17,448 nt of DNA from Rhizopus sp. PT2906 (taxonomy: Eukaryota; Mucoromycota; Mucoromycetes; Mucorales; Rhizopodaceae): positions 1 through 17,448 of the forward strand of contig JAMYHX010000685.1 in the NCBI GenBank assembly GCA_025529335.1, given 5' to 3'. The notes under the pieces are model-generated. The model was given only the letters and a program-made list of their open reading frames with translations. It was not told the DNA's origin and searched no databases. A program made the position numbers and the translations under genes. Below, one piece after another: positions 1-7,689 of the stretch; position 1 is the first letter of the stretch, and the number at the start of each line of letters is the position of its first letter.

Positions 1-579
1 AGATTGCACTCAGTTGTCATAAAGCTATAAATAGTGCTACGAGAAACATTGAGATCCGCAAAATTTTGCGTTAAACATTCTGCCACTTCAGTTACAACAG
101 CAGAAGGATTCTCATCAATGTAATTTAAAAGAAACTGCTTATGCTCCTCTCCAAGAATACGACGCCGACCTGACTTTTTCTTCTTCTCGAAGATGCTTTC
201 AGGGTCGTCGCAATAACGTTTGACCCATCTCTGCGCTGTTCGGATATGAGTACCTAATTGTCTCGCAGCAGCAGAAGCATTCAAGCATTTGCTGAAAAAT
301 AAATGAAAAAATCCAGTCTTGTCTTCATCAGAGTAAAACTGCATAGCCTCTCTTATTGCATTGCTCCGTATCAACATCTTCACTGTTCCTTTCATCAGTA
401 ACTGGAAGTATTACGGGATTAGATGGTCTTTCCAGAGGTTTATTCATTAGAAATTGAGTACGAGAACTTATTGTTTCGATAGCGAATAGCTCCTCGTCAA
501 CAACAAGATCCATAGGCTCAACTCCGTTCTCATCAACAACATGCCCTTGTCCATCTTCGTAAAAAAATTGCATACTCAT
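1..579 (-). pseudogene. Tc1/mariner-type transposase, N-terminal part, frameshifted and cut by the window edge
   Basis: The minus strand encodes the N-terminal part of a DDE transposase of the Tc1/mariner (IS630) group. It starts at the ATG at 577-579 with an acidic leader (MSMQFFYEDGQGHVVDENG). After a frame change near 357-375 comes a helix-turn-helix region (ASAAARQLGTHIRTAQRWVK), a basic stretch (KKKKSGRRR) and a second helical DNA-binding part ending NVSRSTIYSFMTTECN at base 1. The leader frame hits a stop at 328-330, while the HTH frame is open from about 375 to 1, so one base is missing or extra. The DDE catalytic domain lies beyond the left edge and cannot be judged. Family membership follows from the two-part HTH layout; the frameshift is seen directly. 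It is probably an inactive copy, though a sequencing indel is possible. No terminal inverted repeat was recognised to the right. Confidence 0.8.
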
Positions 580-892
580 CTTCAATGTCTGTAAAATAAA
601 TTGCAAATAGGAAGAAAGAAAGTAAAGTGAGTACAGAAAATCGTCCCCCTTTTTTTTTTATAACAGCAATGAATGCAAGAAATTTTATTGGACAAATACT
701 AAGCGACAAGTAAAAATAAACGAAGTTCGTGACATGTGAGCACGACTTTATTTTTGGATCAATCAACATCATTGTTGAACGCACAATTTTTTTACACGAC
801 ATTGAACTCAAAATCAGCGACTTTACTTTTTAAAATGACTGTATATATGTGTGTGTTTGTCTGTAATATAACGATCATAATAAAATAAATGT
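580..892. other. Gap between transposase relic and BXI1-like gene
   Basis: No gene is supported here. The stretch should contain the outer end of the transposon and the 3' untranslated end of the minus-strand gene at 893. A ten-base T run lies at 650-659 and a GT-rich stretch at 847-862. On the minus strand an AATAAA hexamer (892-897) overlaps the stop codon of the neighbouring gene. Short open frames here are unsupported by any family resemblance. Without the other end of the transposon, its inverted repeat and target duplication cannot be placed. Confidence 0.5.
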
Positions 893-1867
893 TTATTCAT
901 TGTTACTTGTTGCATTCAAGATTTCCAAGATACGGAGGAAAAGGTTAATAATATCAAGATATAGGCTGACAGAAGCTAAAATGTAATCCTCTGGAGAGTA
1001 GTGGTTAAAGATCAAGTACGTATCAAACACAATGTATCCACAAAAGATGATGACAGCTCCAATAGCAATGGCTAATTGAATTCCCTTGGAGAAAGGGAAA
1101 AAGATCTGCACAAAACCTGCAATAACCAATATCCAAAGTCCCGCAATCAGACTATGGCATATAATTTAGAAAAGAAGCAGAAAAAAAAGGATATAATCAT
1201 GACTTACAATGGTGCTAAACCTGAAAAGTCCCATTTTGATTGCAAAGTAAATAAGGTGAGCCCAATAAAGACAGCCAAAGTGATCAGCAGTGCTTCAAGT
1301 ACGAGTTGTTGGTTATAAAAAGTTACTATATACAAAGTTGAGTTCCTTCTGTGGCTGTGTTTATCTGTTACACTTGCCTATTGTTCCTACTGCGTGACCT
1401 TCAAGTAATGTAAACAAGGCTAATAAACCATAGTTTAAAGGATATGATCGTGATTTCCAGTAAAGAGCAAGCATAGCGCCCAGAGCGCCCAGTACAGATA
1501 GAATAAGTGACCATTGACTAAGAAACTAAGGGTTAGAGGGAAGAGTGGTTGAATATAGGTGAGTTCCTTACTTTGACTGAACCCAATGTTTAATGGAGGA
1601 ATTGTACATGTATACAGCGGTCAGTACGCTAGTAGCTAATAGTTGTGATGTCAAGATTGAATACACTTTTCGGACAAATTCTATACAAATAGTTTAGACA
1701 CTTTTTTTTTGGGTTAATGTATAAAACACCATACGAAGTCTTATTTCCAATGAGCTATTTGCTACTGTCTCCTTGTACATGTCATCAACAGAACCCATAA
1801 GGGGTTGATGTGCTTCTTCGTCATATCCAGGTGGTGGCTGTGTGTAAGGTGAACTTCCGTAAGACAT
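893..1867 (-). CDS. BXI1: Bax inhibitor-1 / Lifeguard family membrane protein
   Basis: Five exons: 1735-1867, 1572-1680, 1378-1517, 1208-1325 and 893-1151, adding up to 759 bases (252 residues). The first about 45 residues are a proline/tyrosine-rich cytosolic tail (SPYTQPPPGYDEE). The rest is a run of hydrophobic segments, six or seven, as in the BI-1/TMBIM family. Family marks are VTFYNQ, the TLQSKWDFS loop, FCGYIVFDTYLIF and SPEDYILASVSLYLDIINLF. Two conserved aspartates at about 210 and 233 correspond to the pair linked to pH-gated calcium leak in family members. Known relatives (yeast BXI1/YBH3, animal Lifeguard) sit in ER, Golgi or vacuole membranes and act in calcium balance and stress-linked cell death; the role here is inferred. 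Intron 3 has a GC donor. The stop codon overlaps an AATAAA hexamer. The gene is divergent from the FMO gene. The ATG at 1865-1867 gives the normal family start; an upstream in-frame extension is unsupported. Confidence 0.9.
1326..1377 (-). other. GC-AG intron (intron 3 of BXI1-like gene)
   Basis: On the minus strand the exon ends ATAG and the intron begins GCAAGT, the exact consensus of rare GC-AG introns, and ends at TATAG. Splicing here gives the family motif TIVTFYN with no gap, matching the usual VVTFYD of Lifeguard proteins. A GT donor six bases further in would keep the frame but add two residues (TIGKLTFYN) inside a transmembrane segment; the GT four bases in breaks the frame. Confidence 0.75.
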
Positions 1868-2242
1868 GTTGCAAAAAAAAAAAGAATAAAAATTGATCGA
1901 AATTTCCACACCATATTTTATCGTTGTACCATGCATGACTGGCTGACTGCGCACAGTAGGGCAAAGATACATCATTTTTTTTGCATTTATCCAAAGCTTA
2001 TCATTCAAGCTATACTCTTTTCAATTACAGCGTTATGTATGAAATGGAACATGCTTAGGTCTGATCAACTTTTTGAATCGTATTTTACAGCATGAGAGAA
2101 AAAAGACTGCTTCTATAGTTTGAAGGTACATATACTGTTGTTATTTAACATGATCAATAATGGTTTAGTTCGTGTTGCATAAAGAGGTTTTTAAAATCAG
2201 CCGATGGAATTAGGGCCCCTCTTTACTCTAGTACTGTTTTAT
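1868..2242. promoter_or_regulatory. Divergent promoter region, BXI1-like / FMO
   Basis: This 375-base gap separates the start codons of two diverging genes and must hold both promoters. It contains an A-run at 1872-1882 just upstream of the BXI1-like start and AT-rich DNA throughout. A possible acceptor (TTAAAATCAG, ending at 2200) lies just before an ATG at 2204 in frame with the FMO, so a 5' leader intron is possible. No specific factor site was recognised. Confidence 0.4.
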
Positions 2243-3692
2243 ATGACCGGTGAGCATATAGAAAAGACTATTAGACGTGTAGCAGTCATAGGTGGTGGCC
2301 CTGGAGGCATTGCTGCTATAAGAGCTTTAAAGAAGGAAGAATCATTTAGCACGATTACAGTTTATGAAAGGAATGAGCAAATAGGCGGTGCTTGGTAAAT
2401 AGAAACTTCTACATGTATGTCCTAGATACAAGTGTAAATCTAAATAATATATATATATATATGTATAAAGGTTGTATTCTCCCAAAAGAGATCCTCTACC
2501 GTCTCTTCCTTCAACGAATGCTTTGCAAGTGGACAATACTTTAAAAGTTGGCAAGACTCATTCGCCCATTTATGCTAATCTACATACAAACTTACCAACT
2601 ACAGTCATGAGCTACCGAGACGTGTCTTTTGATAACAAGACTCCTTACTTTCCCTCTCATGTGCACGTTCTAAAGTATCTTCAAGACATTGTTGAATATG
2701 AAGGATTGATGCCTATGATAAAGTTATCGACAAGAGTAGACAAGTTGATTATCACTCCAACTGGATGGTAACCTCTACCAATTTAAAAACCGGCGAGCAA
2801 TCCGAGGAGGAGTTTGATGCTGTAGTTGTAGCTAATGGACATTATACAGTCCCTTATATCCCTGATATTCCTGGTATTGATGGGTTGCATAACAATAAAC
2901 GGGTTGAGGTACTACATTCTAGAGACTATCGCGAACCAAGTATATTTAGAAATAAGGCAAGTAGCAAAGTTATTTATAGTACAGTGAATAACCATTTCAT
3001 AGACAGTACTCGTTGTTGGTGGAAGCTATTCAGGCTTAGATATTGTTAGAGAAGCATCCAGTGTGGCTCATAGAATATATCACTGTATCCGAACCCAAAC
3101 CGAGTTAACCCGACAGGCATCAGAAACAAATACACCCAATGTGGTGCAGATTGGTCTATTAAAAGGAATCGTCTGTGCAGCTGATACATGCATTGTTGAA
3201 TGCAGTGATGGACAACAACTTCAGGACATTGATATCGTCGTGTTTGCAACTGGATACCTTTTTAGCTTTCCATTTCTACCCTTCCAAGAGAATAACTTAA
3301 TTCAAACCGGTCAAAAAGTACACAACCTACTACACTACATGTTTTACGCACGTAACAAAACTCTTTGTTTCATTGGTGTACCCATTCGTGTTGCTCCATT
3401 CCCCCTTATGCAGCGTCAATGTACTGTTATGGCGAGGTACTGGAGTGGTAAAATTCCTATGCTTCCATTTAAAGAAGAAATAGGAGACGGGGATAGTCGA
3501 AATGACATTACTATGGGTGTCGATCGTGAGTGTGAGTATAATAATCTATTGGGAGCATGGGCAGAGGGATGGATCGGACGAGATATAAACGAATGGGACT
3601 CGCAAGACGTGATTACAGGAAGATTGTCAAATGAATGGATTGAGACTCGCAAGAATGCACTGCGTCTTCGAAAAGAATATTTAGGTTACTAA
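2243..3692 (+). CDS. FMO1: Flavin-containing monooxygenase (FMO) with a single-base frameshift
   Basis: Exons 2243-2394, 2471-2956 and 3003-3692, about 442 residues once the frameshift is allowed for. The FAD-binding motif is VAVIGGGPGGIAA (residues 13-25), the NADPH motif VLVVGGSYSG (about 215-224), and the typical FATGY lies near 294-298. These mark a fungal FMO like yeast Fmo1, which oxidises thiols such as glutathione and cysteamine with NADPH and oxygen; substrate is inferred. The usual FxGxxxH FMO signature is altered (KRVEVLHSRDYR). At 2766-2772 the frame breaks: the first frame stops at TAA (2769-2771) and the second carries straight on with conserved sequence (VTSTNLKTGEQ). The exons total 1328 bases, one short of whole codons. 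Either a true disabling mutation or an assembly error. An in-frame ATG at 2204 would add 13 hydrophobic residues; 2243 fits the family better. The last intron may have a GC donor. Confidence 0.85.
2446..2463. repeat. AT dinucleotide run in FMO intron 1
   Basis: An alternating AT tract of about nine units sits just before the acceptor of the first FMO intron (2395-2470). It is a simple microsatellite and may vary in length between strains. Confidence 0.8.
2957..3002 (+). other. Candidate GC-AG intron in the FMO gene
   Basis: The exon ends AATAAG and the intron would begin GCAAGT, a perfect GC-AG donor, ending TTTCATAG at 3002; this yields NKTVLVVGGS. A canonical GT-AG alternative, 2961-3006 (GTAGCA to AGACAG), yields NKAILVVGGS with the same length. 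Sequence alone does not decide; the donor match favours GC-AG and common FMO sequence also favours K-T/K-V before the glycine motif. Confidence 0.55.
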
Positions 3693-3735
3693 AAGTTTAT
3701 TGTTCTTTTAAACATCGACTGCATTGACAAATAAA
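3690..3735. terminator. Overlapping convergent 3' ends, FMO and SET-domain gene
   Basis: The FMO stop (3690-3692) and the SET gene stop (3697-3699, minus) are four bases apart. The plus-strand AATAAA nearest the FMO stop is at 3730-3735, inside the SET coding region. The minus-strand AATAAA (3696-3701) overlaps the SET stop codon, so its cleavage would fall inside the FMO coding region. Both mRNAs therefore probably overlap antisense. Confidence 0.55.
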
Positions 3736-4803
3736 GTGATAATGTTCCCATAGCCTTGATCGGCGATTTTCAACAGTGTCGTCTACCTGTCCATAGGATA
3801 TACAGGCTTCTTCACCTTTTCGAATATAGCGTTTAGATATGAACTTGAACGTTCTACCATCCCGTTTTTTAAGCACATTTGGATCACATGAATGATTAAA
3901 ATAGACAGCCGAAGGGTAGATGCCATAACCGAGTAATTCCAAGTCATCTGTTATTTCTTCCTGTTCTCCATTCTCCCATAGGCCAAAACTATTTGCTCTT
4001 TCACGAAAATAGATGGATCTAAATATGGTGTGATGTACATGAGGCAAAGTGGGTATATGGTTATTTTTGTATCGGCAGGCACGGATAAATGTGCAGTAAA
4101 GTGCCATGACATCAATAAGAGGTTGAGGTAGGATAGAGAGATAGGCTTCTTTGTTGTCTTGAACAATAGGTAATTGATGATTTTGATACAATTGTCTAAA
4201 GTAGGTTAGTTCATTATCTTGAATGTCAAACAATGATTCAAATTGAGCAGAGTCTTGAAGTTGTTTAACTAAACAAGTGGCAATCAATCTCAACATGGGT
4301 TTATCGACTTCATCCAATTCTTTATATAGATCAATATCCTTTGTTATACAATCCCAAGCATGATTTAACCAAGTAGACAAAGCATGATCATTCTTGATGT
4401 CAATCGATTCATCAATGGATGGTACGAAGTCTTTTTTAACAGTGAGCGAGTTATTTTCATGTAGGAATTCTAGTTCGATACGATAATAAATGCCTAGCAA
4501 CGTATTCCAATGATGATCAAATGAGTTGATACAAAGCTGTTTACATCGATCCGAGCAAAATAAAAAATCCTTAAAATATTTCATCGAGATGTTCCATTGT
4601 TTACATTGATCCTCTGTTACAGCCTTCACCTTTTGTTTCTTTGGGTATGAAAAGTGAAAGCACCACATACATGTTTCTGGAGTCCATTCTTGTGATACGG
4701 TAGTGGCTAATGGTTCAGATACGCAGAGTAAAGTATCTTGAGGTATATCTGTTGTAGCAACATAAGCTCTTCCCTTGTTAGGTAATCGTGTTATTTCGAG
4801 CAT
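3697..4803 (-). CDS. SMYD-like SET-domain protein with MYND-type zinc finger
   Basis: One uninterrupted exon of 368 residues. The SET domain is split by a cysteine-rich insert, as in SMYD proteins. The first SET piece is ITRLPNKGRAYVAT (residues 4-17). The MYND-like part has CMWC (45-48) and FCSDRCKQLC (82-91) with histidines near 97-98; its spacing is wider than a classic MYND finger. The second SET piece has NHSCDPN (303-309) for cofactor binding and the catalytic tyrosine region GEEACISYG (Tyr about 337). The post-SET zinc cysteines are CQCSRC (359-364). This resembles fungal Set6-type lysine methyltransferases. The substrate is unknown. The ATG at 4801-4803 is the first usable start; the frame stays open upstream only from a TTG. 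It converges on the FMO gene and is divergent from the NmrA-like gene. Confidence 0.85.
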   Translation of the reverse strand: MLEITRLPNKGRAYVATTDIPQDTLLCVSEPLATTVSQEWTPETCMWCFHFSYPKKQKVKAVTEDQCKQWNISMKYFKDFLFCSDRCKQLCINSFDHHWNTLLGIYYRIELEFLHENNSLTVKKDFVPSIDESIDIKNDHALSTWLNHAWDCITKDIDLYKELDEVDKPMLRLIATCLVKQLQDSAQFESLFDIQDNELTYFRQLYQNHQLPIVQDNKEAYLSILPQPLIDVMALYCTFIRACRYKNNHIPTLPHVHHTIFRSIYFRERANSFGLWENGEQEEITDDLELLGYGIYPSAVYFNHSCDPNVLKKRDGRTFKFISKRYIRKGEEACISYGQVDDTVENRRSRLWEHYHFICQCSRCLKEQ

Positions 4804-4946
4804 ATAAAATGACAAGAGTATAAAATTGACTAGAACTGTCAAAAAATTTTCATGAAATGGTATTTGATTGGATAATAAATTTAGCCGAGATCAAAATATG
4901 AATTTAAAATTAGAATAAGGGAAAAATGCCGAGTGTCTGTGTGTCT

Positions 4947-4978
<32 letters not shown>

Positions 4979-5411
4979 ATGGTGTGTATGGATTAAATGT
5001 ATATTTATGTTTTTCGAGGGATGATACAAAAAGCAGTAAAAAATGAAATAAAGTGTGATATCATTCTGCTAAATTACGTATAATTTACAGTAAAAGAGAA
5101 GCTTGTATAGTTTCAAACCAGAGACAAACGAGTATTAGCCTTATTCATGTAAATTATATGCATTGATGTTAAACCTGTTGAATAGCTTCAAGAATCATCA
5201 TCTCATGTCATCAGACAAGTGCATACACATATATTCTCCGAGTAGAGAACCCTAAATGAGGAAAAGGGTGAAAAAAGAGATCACTTATAAATATAAACCC
5301 TTCCTTTGTCTTTTTTTCTTGCTTTTGCCAGAATTATTTCATTTGGTATACTATCTTTCCCCCTCTTTCTCTTTACTATTTAATAATCTCACTTTAGAAG
5401 AAAAAAGAAGA
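4804..5411. promoter_or_regulatory. Divergent promoter region, SET gene / NmrA-like gene
   Basis: This 608-base gap lies between two diverging starts. It holds a long GT microsatellite (4932-4989) and, close to the NmrA-like start, a pyrimidine-rich stretch (about 5300-5395), a common feature of fungal core promoters. The reading frame of the NmrA-like gene is open from an ATG at 5256, but that extension covers the pyrimidine-rich stretch and is probably untranslated. No other gene was seen. Confidence 0.45.
4932..4989. repeat. GT microsatellite
   Basis: An imperfect GT/GTCT run followed by at least twelve uninterrupted GT units, ending in GTATG repeats. It lies about 130-190 bases upstream of the SET gene ATG and may influence chromatin or DNA shape there; that role is conjecture. 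Confidence 0.95.
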
Positions 5412-6549
5412 ATGCTCCTTATCACTAGTGCTGATCAGTTGATGGGTTATTCTATCACCTCTCACCTTGCACAGTTTGACCATCTTCGTTCTCATCTTCG
5501 TGTATTATGCGAGACAAAGTCAAGATGTCATGGATTTCGTAGAGCAGGCATTGATGTACATCAAGTCGATTACAATCATCCCAATCAGCTGTCTGTCGCC
5601 TTACGTGGTGTAGATCATGTCGTTCTAGTCATAGGAAATGAAGCAAACCGTGTCAAGCATGCAAAGAACATATGCGAGGCTGCCTCTCGCTCTGGTGTTA
5701 AAAGTATCATCTGTGTATCTCACGTAGGCGCTGTCTCTCGAAACCACTCTTCACTTCAAGATTATTTTCAAATTGAACAGGAAGTCATACAGCTACCTTG
5801 TCAGTACACTATTTTAAGGTAATTTCTCTTCATTGTTTGTTTTTGTTCTTTGTCATATACCCTTCTTTATTAATCGCGCAATCATAGGCTGGAATTTATA
5901 CAGCAGTACTTTCATCTATGGGCAAATTATGCAGAAAAAACCAAGGGACTCTTGCTGCCTGTGGCGGAGAGTGTTGAGATCTGTCCAATCGATATCTCGG
6001 ATGTATGCAAGGTAATTGAATCTTTGGTTCTTGATCGACGTCAACAGATGGTAAGACACCTTGACTTATGTCATGATGGCCAAGTCTATATTCTGTCTGG
6101 CCCAGAACTTTTGAATGGTAAGCAAATGGCACAGTTAATAGCAGATGCAACAGGTTACGAAGGCTTCAAGTTCCATCAAGCCCGTCCTATGGACTTATCC
6201 TATTATCTTGAGAATCTTGGTTCGGATGTTTGGTTTGATGCTCGTTTGAAGCAAGAAATGTCAAAGATTTTTAACGAAACATTTACAAATGAAGAATACA
6301 GGAAAAGAGCTTATTCTGTGCCAACAAGTACATGAACAACATATATATATATATATAAAAAGAACAACTCAACTTATTATAATTGTGATAGGTAAACAAA
6401 TTCAAACCATACTTGATTACTTTGATTGGGTACAAAAGACCTCAAGTAGTGTTTGTGTTCCTCATGCAAGTATGATCACAAACCTCTCACGTAAACCTCT
6501 TCGATTGTTTTTTGAAGAAAATGCAAATATGTTCAAGCCTAGAGTATAG
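5412..6549 (+). CDS. NmrA-like / atypical short-chain dehydrogenase family protein
   Basis: Exons 5412-5818, 5888-6327 and 6392-6549, adding to 1005 bases (334 residues). The layout matches NmrA-like proteins: N-terminal Rossmann strand (MLLITSADQLMGYSI), strand-turn with RVLCE, GVDHVVLVIG, then SGVKSIICVSHVGA and a C-terminal helix ending ILDYFDWVQK. Family members bind NAD(P) and sense redox state or act as reductases. The usual glycine-rich loop is replaced by TSADQLMG, which keeps only the last glycine, so nucleotide binding may be weak or altered. The start at 5412 is the usual family start; an upstream ATG at 5256 adds 52 residues of low-complexity hydrophobic sequence. A stop right after the second exon (PTST) is avoided by splicing at ACAA/GTACAT, and the continuing exon carries the expected C-terminus. 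An AATAAA lies at 6602-6607. Confidence 0.8.
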
Positions 6550-6792
6550 ACGCTCCCCATTCACACTTTTTTGTCCTTCTACTACTACCAAGTGAACTGA
6601 TAATAAACTATTACTCTATAACACGATATTCATAGTATTCAATCGTTTAAATCATTCTTGTTCTTTCTTTCTCTCTTTTTTTAATGATTGAGTACATAAT
6701 AAAAAGAAAAAGTAAAAACAAAAAAGTCCTAGTATCTGTTTATGCTAAAGGATGTTCAGTATTCGGAATCATCTCCAATATGTTATTATTCA
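6550..6792. terminator. Convergent 3' region, NmrA-like gene / UBC4
   Basis: This 243-base gap lies between two stop codons facing each other. An AATAAA for the plus-strand gene is at 6602-6607, followed by a T/C-rich stretch at 6657-6683 and an A-rich stretch at 6700-6726. No gene was seen. Confidence 0.5.
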
Positions 6793-7464
6793 TTACGTAC
6801 TTGCGTATTTCTTTGTCCAATCTCTAGCTCGAGATTCATAAAGAGCTCTGTCAGTCTTGTAAATATGGGCGATTTCTGGCACAAGTGGATCTTTATAAAA
6901 GGTGTTAGTCTTTTATACATTAGCAAAAGTATATATGATTACCATCAGGATTGGGATCAGTAAGTAAAGAGCATACAGATAAGAGCACTAAATATGACAT
7001 TAAAACCAAAGAAAGGTTCAAAATAATAATAAAAGTTTACCCTTAGAGATCGTAAGAGCAGGGGACCACTGGTCTTTCAAGATATCAAGACAAATAGATC
7101 CATTACTATTGATATTGGGATGATAGATTTTGGTAGTAAAGTTGACCTAAATATATATAAACATTTTGTGGTTATTATTATTGCTATTATTTACCTTTGG
7201 TGGTTTGAAAGGATAGTCGGTAGGAAAGTGTATAGCTAAGAAAAAGACACCGTTTTGGTATGGACTGTCTTCAGGACCAATAATGGTTGCTTGCCAATGA
7301 AACATGTCTTCTCCAATAGGTCCTGCAGAGCAAGAAGAAGGAGGGTCGCGTTCAAGATCTTTAAGTTCCTTTTTTAAATGGTAAACATGTATTCATTAAT
7401 CTCTCTTTCTTTTTTCTCTTTTAAAGAATAGTAATCTTACTTTGTTAATGCGCTTTAAAGCCAT
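6793..7464 (-). CDS. UBC4: Ubiquitin-conjugating enzyme E2, UBC4/5 (UbcH5) type
   Basis: Five exons: 7441-7464, 7195-7368, 7041-7146, 6943-6987 and 6793-6890, totalling 447 bases (148 residues), exactly the length of yeast Ubc4. The protein starts MALKRINKELKDLERDPPSS and has the HPN motif at 75-77 and the catalytic cysteine in GSICLDILKDQWSP at residue 85, then the usual DPLVPEIAHIYKTDR and the end WTKKYAST. It accepts ubiquitin from E1 on Cys85 and works with many E3 ligases in the cytosol and nucleus, in bulk and stress-related protein turnover. Every intron is 48-72 bases with GTAAAT/GTAAGA-type donors, and the first exon codes for only eight residues, so no long open frame reveals the gene. 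The stop TAA at 6793-6795 adds two residues to the common KYA end. It shares a short promoter with SWD2. Confidence 0.95.
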
Positions 7465-7689
7465 CTTTTGTTGTTTAGTTTTGAAAAAAGGGAAAAGGGT
7501 TACTTGTAAAAAGAAAAAAAAAAAAAAAAGGGAAAAAGAGAAAAAAAAAGAAAAAGAAAAGAAAAAAGGAAAAAAGTAGAGGGCTTTCTATTAATGATGT
7601 TCGAACGAACACGCGACATAGATTATGAGCCAATCAAAAATATTGACTGTCACTGCTTTCTTTCAATTTTATACTTCTTTTCATTTTTT
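7465..7689. promoter_or_regulatory. Divergent promoter, UBC4 / SWD2, with A-rich tract
   Basis: Only 225 bases separate the two start codons. The middle (7508-7578) is almost pure purine: A with scattered G on the plus strand. Read on the minus strand this is a T/C tract just upstream of UBC4. Such poly(dA:dT) tracts are known to exclude nucleosomes in fungal promoters; that it does so here is inferred. Confidence 0.6.

Noticed and set aside
1694..2008. Long minus-strand frame upstream of the BXI1-like start
   Set aside because: It is only the open frame around exon 1, read through its intron at one side and through the promoter at the other. The family start is the internal Met at 1867.
4804..4842. 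Thirteen extra residues before the SET protein
   Set aside because: This in-frame extension begins at a TTG; the first ATG is at 4801-4803 and leads straight into the SET fold.
5256..5411. N-terminal extension of the NmrA-like protein from an upstream ATG
   Set aside because: The extension reads through a pyrimidine-rich promoter stretch, giving a leucine/phenylalanine-rich segment unlike the family. The second ATG at 5412 gives the standard start.
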